64,000 nt of DNA from Actinernus sp. WN-2022. Taxonomy: Eukaryota; Cnidaria; Anthozoa; Actiniaria; Actinernidae. Every line of letters begins with the position of its first letter. Position 1 is the stretch's first letter. The translations under genes were made by a program, and so were the position numbers. Shown in pieces: positions 39,501 through 51,500 of this stretch. A model generated the notes under the pieces. It ran no database searches. It was given only the letters and a program-made list of their open reading frames with translations, and was not told the origin of the DNA. Where the stretch lies: NCBI GenBank assembly GCA_030867875.1, contig JAOWCC010001501.1:28292792-28356791 (forward strand). Direction: 5' to 3'.

Positions 39501-42500
39501 GCGTCAATCAATGGTTTACGCATTACTCGATCCAGCTAGCAATGGCACCTTCATTACAGATCAAGTCTTGGAGAAACTAGAAGTGGGATTGAAACTCACC
39601 TGCAGCTAAACACAATGCATGGCACTGAATCAGTTCCCACGATGAAGTTAAATGGATTGATTGTTGAGCGTCTAGATAAGAAGGTGCAAATTGAGCTGCC
39701 AAAGGTATTTTCCAGAGCAGAGATTCCATCTAAGAAGAGTGAAATTCCCAAACCAGAAACTGCTGCAAAGTGGAAGCATCTGAGCAAGATCTCAAGTCAA
39801 ATACCGCCTTACCAGAGTGAAATCGAGGTTGGTCTTCTGATAGGCTCGAATTGTCCTAGGGCAATTAAACCTAGAGAGATCATTCCAGGGAAAAGTAACG
39901 ACCTCTATGCAGTCAGAACTCTGCTTGGTTGGGGGATTATCGGTCCCGTCGACGCAACCAAGAAGCATAGCCAAGTATCAGATGTGTCGTGCAACCGTAT
40001 TGCAGCCTTCGAGATTGGCAACCAACGGCAGACTACCGGCAGGTTCATCACAGAGACAAGAGTTAAGGAAATAATCGACCCCCAAGTAGTTAAGAGGGTG
40101 TTTGAACTTGATTTCAATGAGAGCGATAATACCACGGTGCAAGCGTTGTCACATGAAGATCGGTTATTCCTAACTAAGCTGACAGACGGAGTGAAACACC
40201 TACCTGATGGCCATTATGAGATGCCTTTACCGTTCCGCGAGGATAGTGTCCAGCTGCCAAATAATGAGAAACTCGCAGTGTATCCTCTTCGCCAACTGAA
40301 GTCTAGGTTTGCCCGAGAAGACAAGTATAAGAGTGATTATATCGTATTCATGAACTCTATGATCAAAAACGGGTATGCTGAGAAGATTCCTGAACAAGAA
40401 GAAGAAGGACGCAATGGTCAGGTATGGTACATCCCTCATCATGGGGTGTACCACCCAAAAAAGCCCAATAAAATCCGGGTCGTGTTCGACTGTTCTGCGA
40501 CTTACAAGGGTGAATCTCTCAACGTGCATCTACTACAAGGCCCAGATCTCATCAATGGATTAGTTGGAGTCCTTTCAAGGTTCAGAAAGGAATCTGTCGC
40601 CTTTATGGGAGACATCGAATCAATGTTTTATCAGGTCAAAGTAGCTAATGATTATAGAGATTACTTACGATTTCGATGGTGGGAAGACGGAGATGTAAGT
40701 AAGTTACCACAGAGGTACCGAATGACCGTGCATCTTTTCGGTGCGGCATCTTCCCCCGGCTGCTGCAACTTTGCGCTTAAGAAGACAGCCGACGACCATG
40801 AAGAAAAGATTGGGGCCAGACCAGCAAAGTTCCTGAGGAGAGATTTCTACGTTGACGATGGGTTGACATCAGTAGCTACAAAGAAAGAAGCAGTCAACCC
40901 GAGCGAAGATACTAAAGAAATGTGTCATCGAGGAGGATTTAGATTGCAAAAGGTTGTCTGTAATGAAAGAGAAGTAATTCAATCGATCCCTAGTGAAGAC
41001 CGTGCAGAAGGCCTCAAGGACCTTAACCTGGACAAATATGCACTACCAGTTGAAAGGATGCTTGGTGTCCATTGGTGTATAGAAGCAGAAACCTTCGAAT
41101 TTCGAATTGTGCTGCAAGATCGACCGCTGACACGAAGAGGAATCCTCTCGACCATTAGTAGTATTTATGACCTCGTCGATAAAGGTATGCTTCAAGAACT
41201 TTGCCGTAACAAGGCAGACTGGGATGAAGAAGTACCAGACGAGATGAAGGCAAACTTGGGGAAAATGGAAAAGAGATCTACACTTGATTAAGGAGTTCTC
41301 CATTCCTAGATGTTATCAACCAGAGGGTTTTGGCAAACCAACATCTGTAGAATTGCATCATTTCTCGGATGCGAGTACGACTGGATATGGACAATGTACA
41401 TACATTCGTCTGAAGAATGACCAAGGCAAGTACCACAGTTCTCTAGTGATAGGAAAGTCGAGGGTCACTCCTCTAAACCCGGTCACTATCCCCAGATTAG
41501 AGTTGACAGCAGCGTTAGTCTCAGCGAATTCGAAGATAAGCAACATGCTACAACATGAGTTAGAATACGAGAATCTGAAGGAAACTTTCTGGTGCGATAG
41601 CAAGGTCGTCTTAGGCTACATCAACAATGATGCGAGCAGATATCATGTGTTTGTAGCTAACCGCGTTCAACAGATAAATAATCAAACTTCTCCCGAGCAG
41701 TGGAAGTACATTGATTCAAAGTCAAACCCGGCCGACGATGCATCGCGAGGCCTTGGCGTAAGAGAACTACTAGAGAGACAAAGATGGACCTCAGGCCCAG
41801 AATTCTTTTGTACTCCGGATGAAGAGTGGCCTGCCACCCTAAGCGAGTAACCAGCCGAACTGTCACCAGACGACCCAGAAATCTAGAAGGTAACATCGCG
41901 TGTGACTGACACTCAGGAAACATGGAGTCTGGTAGATGCCCTGCAGTACTTCTCAGACTGGTTCAGAGCAAAGCGAGCTGTGGCTGTCTGCCTTCGCTAC
42001 AAACAAATCCTCAAGGACAGAGTGACTCTCATGAAGGAGGGACAATACGTCCGTCCAAGAAGTTCAAAGGCTGGGAAGCAGATGAGCTATCGACCAGTAA
42101 GTGTTGAAGAACTTGTGAATGCTGAAACATTGATCATCAGGGCAGTGCAAACAGTATCGTTTCCTACCGAAATCAACAAACTACGTTCACTTCACGTGGG
42201 AGATGAAGATGAAGAAAGAGCAATCTCTAAGCAGAGAAAGGCAGCCATGAAGAAGACAAGCTCGCTGTACAAATTAGATCCATTTCTTGATTCGCAAGGT
42301 GTGCTAAGAGTTGGAGGTCGCATTCGACAAGCGAGTGTAGAAGATGGTACCAAGTTTCCCGTAGTTCTTCCAAGAAAGGGCCATATCACAGTCTTGGTGA
42401 TACGTTACCATCATCAGAGAATCAAGCACCAAGACCGTGGAATTACACATAACGAAATCCGGTCTTCAGTAATATGGATAATTAGTGGAAGTTCGGCAGT

Positions 42501-45500
42501 CTCCGAACACATATCGAGATGTATCAAGTGCAGGAAGATGCGTGGAGCTGTTCAAGAGCAGAAAATGGCAGACCTTCCGCCAGATCGCCTGGAACCCTGT
42601 CCACCTTTCACTTATAGCGCAGTCGGTCTGTTTGGCCCCTGGTACATTCAGGAGGGACGGCGAGAGCTAAAACGTTATGGAGTACTTTTTACCTGCCTAG
42701 TTTCAAGAGCCGTTCACATCGAAGTAGCAAATGCGATGGATACAAATTCGTTTCTCAATGCCTACCGACGTTTTATCGGACGGCGTGGTCCTGTAAGAGA
42801 GCTAAGCTGTGACAAGGGACAAATTTTGTAGGAGCTAGGAATGAGATGGAAAAAGCTCTATCCGAAGTGAACAGCGACGTTGTTCGCAACCAGTGGCATC
42901 TCGCAAGAGTAACAGAGGCACAAATAGGTGAAGATGGTCTGGTGCGTACTGTGTCAGTCGTTATTGGTGATCCTTCCATCTCAGGAAGCGGTAAGAGGTT
43001 ACAGCCCCAGACGATGCTGAATAGACCAGTCCAGAAGCTCGTGTTATTGATGTCGGCAACTGATGCTGATGTTTTAAACAGAAAGTGAAATCGAATTGAT
43101 ACTTGATTTCAGAAGGGACTGTTAGAGACATTGTTAACATTCATACAAATTAGTTTCAGCCGGGTTTCCTTGCTTGGCTGGCCCGCTGGGGTCTGGATCC
43201 CAATTAGTGACGTCACGGGCGCATGGTTTTACTACCGCCATTTTGTTTTCACGAGTAGAGCTGTTTTGTATGTTTTCGATCTTAATTTGTCAAGTTTCAC
43301 CGAGATTCTGTCATTATTACCGGCACGATTGTAAGTATGATTTCGGTTTATGTTGGTCATTTTAATCTAGTAACATTTTGTAGTATTAGGAGCTGATCAT
43401 CATTATTATTTGTAGTTTTCACGATAGGTCAATAAATATCAAGGTATCAAGCTGGCCTCCAAGTGTATTGTTCCTGTCAGTGACAAACAAGCCGAATATT
43501 AAGCGCTAAACTAAGTTATCGCTTACATACAATATTGAAGGTAAGGATAAATCATTGCATAATACAGTGTACGTAAAGACGTTTTGGAAAGGTAAAAACT
43601 AGATTTAAAAATTATTCCTACAGATTTCGATATTTTGTTGGCTATATGAGATATATATGTTTTCCAAGATAAATGTTCATCTAGTATTACCCCTAGAAAC
43701 ATGGTTTCTTTTACTTGATCAATTCTCTGGTTGTTTATAACCAACTGAATATTATGACATTGCCTATTTTGTCTTGGCTTAAATACCATGAATTTTGTCT
43801 TTGTTAAATTCAATGAGAGTTTATTTGCCTTGAACCAATCTGATAATTTGTTTATTTCATCATTCAGAGTATTGATCAGGTAAACAGGGTCTTTGTGCGA
43901 GAAAAATAGATTCGTGTCATCAGCAAATAGAATAAGCTCTAATACATTAGAAAATGATTTAAGTCATTGATGTACAAAAAAATAATAGCGGACAGGAGCC
44001 CATTACCAGGAGCGTTCCTCTGTTATGGGTTGGGTCCCCAGCACAGAGGTAGATGATGCTATTTTTAGATTCGAAATTCCCGCGAAAAGAGGTCGCCGCC
44101 ATGTTGGTGCCGTTAAACAATAGATCCCTCGTTAGCTTCTTTTGTTGGGGCACCAACATTTGAATCTCTGGGGATTGAGTGAAAATCAGCAATTCGAATT
44201 CCCGCGTTGAAATGAGAAGAATGATAATGAGAAGTAACGTTAGCTATCTGATTGGCTAAGAATAGCCTACCTTTGTTCTTTTTCGCGCGAAACGCAATTC
44301 TAAAAATAGCCTCATCTACCTCTGTGCTGGGGTACAGACACAGTGGGGAAGATGGACGCTCCTGGTAATGGGCTCCTGTAGCGGACCAAGAATTGAGCCT
44401 TGGAGCACCCCACAGCAAATATTTTAAGGAGAAGAGCAACGCTCATAAACTGAACGAATTGTGTTCTGTTGGAAAAGTAACCTTTAATTCAATCTAATGC
44501 TATGCCACGAATACCGTAATGTTCAAGTTTGTCAAAAAGAATGCTGTGGTTAACAGTGTCGAAGGCTTTCGATAAATCTAAAAAAATTCCAACATCAATT
44601 TCTTTACGATCAATTGCAGATGAAATTTTATCATATATGTCGATCAAAGCAAGCGCAGTTAAGAGTGATTTATTCTGAAACCGAACTGATTATCATTTAA
44701 AATATTACATTTATTAATGTATATCAATAGGCGGTTATAAAATATTATTTCCAAAAATTTAGAGAAGCTTGGTAGAATTGAGAGTGGTCTATAATTGGTG
44801 AACAAATATTGATTATCAGCTTTAAAAAGAGGAATCACGTGAGCAATTTTCATTTCATCAGGAACAATACCATGACTAATGGATAAATTGATAATGTGAG
44901 TCAAGAGTTCAGAAATAATATCAATAGATTGTTTTATTATAGACATAGGTATGTTGTCATTTTTAGATAATTTTCCCACCAATTAGTGGGTTGCACCAGT
45001 GGCGGAACAAAAGATGCCTCATTAGCTACTTTTGTTATACCAACAACATGGCTGCTACGCTTTTGTTATTTTATTCCCTTAGGAATGATTGCTACTCAAG
45101 AATAGCGGGAAACCGTTCTAAAAATAACCTAACTTGTGAAAACGATGTGACATAGGCCCAGTATGCGGGATGGACGCTGTGTCATAGGCCCAGTATGGGG
45201 GATGGACGCTGTGACATAGGCCCAGTATGGGGGATGGACGCTGTGACATAGGCCCAGTATGGGGGATGGACGCTGTGACATAGGCCCAGTATGCGGGATG
45301 GACGCTGTGACATAGGCCCAGTATGGGGGATGGACGCTGTGACATAGGCCCAGTATGCGGGATGGACGCTGTGACATAGGCCAAGTATGGGGGATGGACG
45401 TTGTGACATAGGCCCAGTATGGGGGATGGATGCTGTGACATAGGCCCAGTATGCGGGATGGACGCTCCTGGTTATGGGCTCCTGCTGATACTCATTCTCT

Positions 45501-48500
45501 CGCAGCTTATTTACCCAACATTGTTGAATCGATGTTGGACCGATGTTGGACCGATGTTGGACCGATGTTGGACCGATGTGGAACTGATTTGGAACCGATG
45601 TTGGACCGATGTTACTTAAATTTTTTTTTCAGTTATCATATAAAGGCTCGGTTTCAGCTGTTGGGGTGTCGTTTCTCCAAAGCCTCCCCCCACTAACGGC
45701 TGGGCGCGCGGTCAACACACCGTGTCCGTGACGTCATCTGATTAACTTCAATATTATTCATTTATTTGCGTGTAGCGTTGTTCGATTCCGCGTAAACTTT
45801 CAAAACACATTGGAATTCTTTAAACTAAAACTCCAAGTGTGACGTAGGTAAAGGTTTTTTTAATAACTGTTATTATTAGCTCTCATGTTCACAGTCGAAG
45901 TTTTCAAGGAAAGCCCGGCTGTTGAGAAACCAGGCTACTTTATTTGTTACTCTTTAATATTTAAGTGCCGATCAAGACACTCGCTGACAGAAATTAAAAG
46001 CCGAAATTTATACGGGGATAAAAATTAAGTTCGGAACTCTGAGCTAGAGTCGAGTATTCCCACTTAGTACTTGTGTAGAGTATGTCTCGGAGACATAAAT
46101 TGTACAAACTTAGTACATAGGACTTGAAGAATTGTAAAACTCATTTGATGCAGAGATTTTCAAGTGAATTGTGATTGCAGAGTTGAACGCGTAAACATGG
46201 CCTGCGTCAGACGTGATTTCCTCTCTTCTATAAACTCCTTTAATATGGACTCGTCCGTCTTTTCTTCTCCGATAAAGGCAGCACTAATTTTCTTTGAAGT
46301 AAGAATAGCCGGGCTACCTTGGTCTTGCATCGGTAAAGTTTCCGGGTAAAGTTAAATGAGAAATGACTGAACATTACGAACTTCGCGACCTTTGAGCTGA
46401 CGGTTTCCCAAGTGACTTCCAGAGCCAGAGCCAGTGCGTTTACTGACAAAGTGTCTTCACCCGAAAACTAACTCACTTACTTCTTCTTTGTGTGATTCCT
46501 TGAATTCTTCGAAACCAAACTTTTCCAGAGCAAATTTAAACGCATTTTGGAACAGCAATCGAAAGCCTTTGGTACGGCTTTCAAAAGTTTACAATGTAAA
46601 TTATGCAAATCAATTCAGCGACAGGAATTTAGTGGCAAGTTTTTGATTGGCTAAAACCCGAGAATGTCCGAGCTCGCGCGCCCAGCCGTAAGTGGGGAGA
46701 GGATCGCGGGCTCACCGAAACTCCCACGGCTGGAAACCGAGCCTATCATATACAGTTCGAATAAGTATATAACGATTTTGTTTATTTAATGATAAATCCT
46801 TACATCACAAACTAAGGCTGCTTAATATCAAGTACTTTACCTTGGTATTGTCTTGAACCGCGTTTCTGAACTGTTGAACGTCATCTCCATCTATCCACGT
46901 GATCTCAATTCCATAACGAGGCAGTTCATTACGCAATCTATGCAACGTCCCTTTGTAGGCCTTTTTTGGCCATGGAGCAATCTAGTAAATAATTAAAATC
47001 AAAGATTATGCCAGTGGTACGGCAATACACGGAGATTGAGTTCTGGGGACAATATTAATTAACGATTGAGGCATAGCTATAAGAAAGTGGTAATTACTTG
47101 TCTGGTATACACTATATATGACGTGTCTGAGTATCAGTGTTTATTTCCCGGAGGAATGTATTATATAAAATCGATGTATTATATATTATATAAAATACCG
47201 TGAGAGATACTCTTGAGTCCAATACCGTCAACTCGCGTAGATTAAGAGACATGTGTAGAACATGATTTTAATTAGGAATTCTGAATGGAAGGGTATTAGG
47301 AGACAGAAACTAAACGCAAAAAGACCTGCCACTAACCAATCGGCAGCAGCCTGGATGATTACCTGATAGCTAACGAATCGAAACGAAAGTGGGGCGTGTG
47401 ATCATTCCATATAATTCGAATAAAGACCCACAAGTTTCCGAGTAGCCAATAGCAAGGATTGATCTATGATCTATGCAGTGAAACCTAGTCGATCATAGAT
47501 ATTGGCAGATGCTATAATTTAAATGTTCACGATAGGCCTCGACAATCCGCATGTCAGTAAAATGTTGCCAGTAACTTGCTATTAGGCTCAACCTTTTTAC
47601 TGTTTTTTTTTGGCAATACTTTGTATTGCATTGAGTGATCTCGGGGGGGGGGTTTGGAGGTATATAAAAGGGTAGGAATTTCACGAGTTGAATTAAAGAA
47701 AAGGGTAGGGAAAACTGTCATTTAGGTATTTAAAAGGGCCTTTCAAAATATCTCGAACAGATGCACCTAACGGCTGATTCATCCCATCCAACTCAAGTGT
47801 ATTAAGGCTTGCTTGAACATGAAAACGAGGCAAAATCATTTCGTGTTTTCTTGACCACTTTTCAAGTAAAAATCATAAAACTTTACAGAATTGTAAAAAC
47901 TGGTTTCTTAAATCCACGAGTTATACCGTTGCCACAGAAACCAACGTTGCGCAAAATTAGGCGGGAAATACAATGCAAATTTGGAAATGACGAACTTTTC
48001 AAAACGGGGTGTGGAAAGAGCCCTTACCGTTAACTAAAAAGTTTATCCTCACTTAATTTTAACCAGTAGCGATGTAGGTACACCAATTAGCCTTTTATCC
48101 TTGTCTGCATTTAACATCAGCAGAAATATTGGCGAGAGAAGGCCGGAATTGATCATCTCGTGGTCTACATGATCTATTTGTTTGAGTTCCCATATCGGGT
48201 CATTGATCAGTTTGGGAGCACAACCCAGACTCTTGCCTTATTGATCTCTCATTACAGTATACACGAGTATAGTTCAACTACATTTAGGCTACTGCAGCGA
48301 GGTCTGGACTGAACAACATTGGCAAGGTCCTTTTGGAAAAATTACAAAAAAAATCAGAATAGAGCGGCAAGAATACTTTTACGCGCCGACAATTGAGCAA
48401 GTACCATGTTAGTGCTATCCCAGTTAGGCTAGGGGAAACACTCAATGAACAAAGGATAATATGATCATGAAAGGTGCTAAATGATGTACAAAATCCATAG

Positions 48501-51500
48501 TGGAGTTGGACCGGAATGTCTTGCCGATCATTTTATTACAATGAACGAAACAACGCATGCACCACGATCTCAGAGGCTCCTCCGCCAAGTTATATATTCA
48601 TCGCCCAAATAATGAATATACGAGACTGAAGTGATACCAATAATGGAGCGATACTCTGGAATTAACTACCTCTAGGTCCTCTAGGTTCTCTAGGAATTAA
48701 CTACCTCTAGGTCTGTGTAATGCAAAGTCATTAGCCTCCTTTAAAAAGCTTCTTAAAGTGCCTATGAGCAACATTTTTTTTATTTTAGATATCAATTCTA
48801 AATCTAGTGAATAGTAGAATGGTAAAATATATTTTGCTTTGAATGCTGTGCCGCTGAGTTAAGGAGGTTTTAATATCCAAAATGCTAATTACACGACGTC
48901 AGGGGAGGTATCTGCAATCACTTCTTCGTGGTTGTGAATGGACGTTTCTACTGATATAAGAACAAATTTCTAACATTTTATTTCAACCAAGGGTATAACA
49001 CTGATAATTTGAAAACATTGTTTAATTGTAACAAAAACTTTTGTATAATAATTGATGCCTCCCCTGACGTCATGTAATTAGCATTTTGGATATTAAAACC
49101 TCTTTAACTCAGCGGCACAGCATTCAAAGCAAGATATATTTTACCATTCTACTATTCACTTGATGTAGGATTTATATATAAAATAAAAAAATAACTAAAG
49201 GTTCATAGGCCCTTTAAAACCACCACACTCCTTGAAAAATTAAAGTAAGTCAACTCAATTTAATAGGTTTTACTGCATAAGGATATAGCAAACAATAGTT
49301 TTTAATGATAGCATGGCAAAGTATTATTATTTTTATCACTTGATATAAATAGAGTATTTATTAGTTTATTTATTCTTCTTAGACAAATGCACGGCTTCTG
49401 TGAAAGCTTGTGAAAATCATGCAACTATTGTTGATAGAATTCGGCTGTGGGTAAATAAAGTTCATTCATTCAACGCGTCATTCATTCATTCAACGCAGCC
49501 CATCGCGTCAAATAGACTTCACTAGAGAGAGCGAGGGTCTACAATAAAGACGTTTTCCTTTGTAGAAGGAAGAATCAATATATACAGGGTATTAACTTGT
49601 GAACATATCGCGATACACACTTTCAAGTGATCGAAAAAGATCAAAACAAGTACCACGAAATTTACCAAATGGTCTCCTGAGTGAAGTTTCGCTAGCAGTG
49701 TGGTGGATATTGCCGCCATACCAGAGGAGAACATTAGTGTCCCTACGCCTCCCTCGAACGTACTAATTGCTTGACTGGCGGCGTCAGTAGTTGGATTTCC
49801 CCATCGACCGTACAGAAACTTCTGACCCTAAAAATAAGTTAATCGTTATCTTATTAGGACCTGGTTTACAGGGTAGAAAATCGTGAGATAAAATAATGCA
49901 ATAACAAAAGTAATAATTAAGGTGAAGTAATACGGGTAACGTAACCACTTGCAACTTGTCACACAACAATGTAGGGACATGGTTAGATATCACAGTCAGT
50001 AAAGCCTAGTGCTCTTTAACTAATTAGCATTAGTGAGTCTAGTTCTAAACTATTTCCTACAAAATCGATTAAAGCTTGGTAATGTTTCAGATTTAGTAGT
50101 ACATGTAGTGGTAGGAAAACGTTTCAATAGCGACGGTGCTAAAATTGAGAAACAACGCTTTCCCGCCCATTAGTTTTAGATTTAGGTAGGCATAAGTTAT
50201 TATTTACAACAGCTCTTGTAGAATAACGATAGGAAGGTCTCGACAATAACTTAGCGAGACATTCCGGATAAAGATTATTTAAACACTTAAAAGGATTCGT
50301 TGGCGAATAGTTCATATATTGGAATCATCTTAAGGTCCTTGAATAGACTTAGGGATGGGGTAAGAATGATCCTAGCATCACGTTTTGGGGCTAGTAGCAG
50401 TTGGTCTAGACTTCTGATGTTGTACGTATTGCCATCCACTTTGTAACTTGTTAGACAACAATGTTGCACTATGATGTTGCACGTATTACCATATATAACC
50501 ACGTTGTAACTTGTCACACAACAATGTTGCACTCTGATATTGCACGTATTACCATCCATTTTGTAACTTGTCACACAACAATGTTGCACTCTGATGTTGC
50601 ACGTATTACCATATATCCACTTTGTAACTTGTCATACAACAATGTTGCACTCTGATGTTGCACGTATTGCCATCCATTTTGTAACTTGTCACGCAACAAT
50701 GTTGCACTCTGATGTTACACGTATTACCATCCACTTTGCAACTTGTTCTGCAATAACATTTCATGTTGCGAGTTGCTGCAACATGTTGCAAAAGTAGATT
50801 TGACTTCTGCTGTTGCATCAACTTGCAATATGAAATGCTGTTGCAAAACAGCGTAGGTGGTATTTCGTGCAACGTCAGGCCGCAATATTGCTGCATGACA
50901 AGTTGCAACAGAAGAAAATATTGTTCGTATGACATGTACTTCACCTTTAGATTTTATAGTTCTTATTAACCGAGTGTGGGAGGTCTGTATGGGAGAATCT
51001 TGACCAGGGACGTAGCTAATGGGGAGGGGGTCCTAGGGTGCCCGTGACCCCCTGGGTAAATTATTGAATAGAGGTAAGCGCCTCAGTCTTGCGCTAGTGT
51101 TGGGACCGCATCGTGTAATCGATTATTGTAATTATTGTGTAATTGCATATATTTACACTTTTACATTTTATCATAAGTATTATACATGTAAGTTATTGTA
51201 GATTAGTTTGGCAGGTGAATAGCCACCTGGTGGAGATATTGCCAATAAATCATTATTATTATTATTATTAAGTTAGGTATATCGATCATATAATAACATT
51301 GAGATATATACGTGTAAATTATTATGGATGGGTGTTGTCTAACTTCTTACAAATTCTGTGCCTCACACTCTCCCCCTCTTAATATATATGTCCTCCTGGA
51401 CACCTAATCTAGTGACTCTATTGACTGCTTTCGCTGCTGAAAATTATGAATGTCAGTATAGGTTGATCAGGCCTAACTAAGCATTTAATTTCAGTTCTCC

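Larger units (their letters stand above)
36634..43527 (+). mobile_element. BEL/Pao LTR retrotransposon, full-length but defective
   Basis: 408-bp LTRs at both ends (TGTTAG...CTTACA), a 5-bp target duplication TACAA (36629-36633 and 43528-43532), gag with zinc knuckles, then protease, RT, RNase H and integrase in BEL/Pao order. A purine tract (AGAAGGGACT) precedes the 3' LTR; I see no standard TGG primer-binding site after the 5' LTR. The LTRs differ at about 9 of 408 sites, so the insertion is not very recent. It has several stops and frameshifts. It is antisense to the host gene within intron 3 and sits inside a LINE. Confidence 0.93.

Noticed and set aside
41043..42979. Minus-strand ORFs over the BEL/Pao pol region
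   Set aside because: Shadows of the plus-strand RT, RNase H and integrase frames.
45118..45441. 107-codon ORF with [11 protein letters not shown] repeats
   Set aside because: A 32-bp tandem repeat read through all three frames; no protein resemblance.
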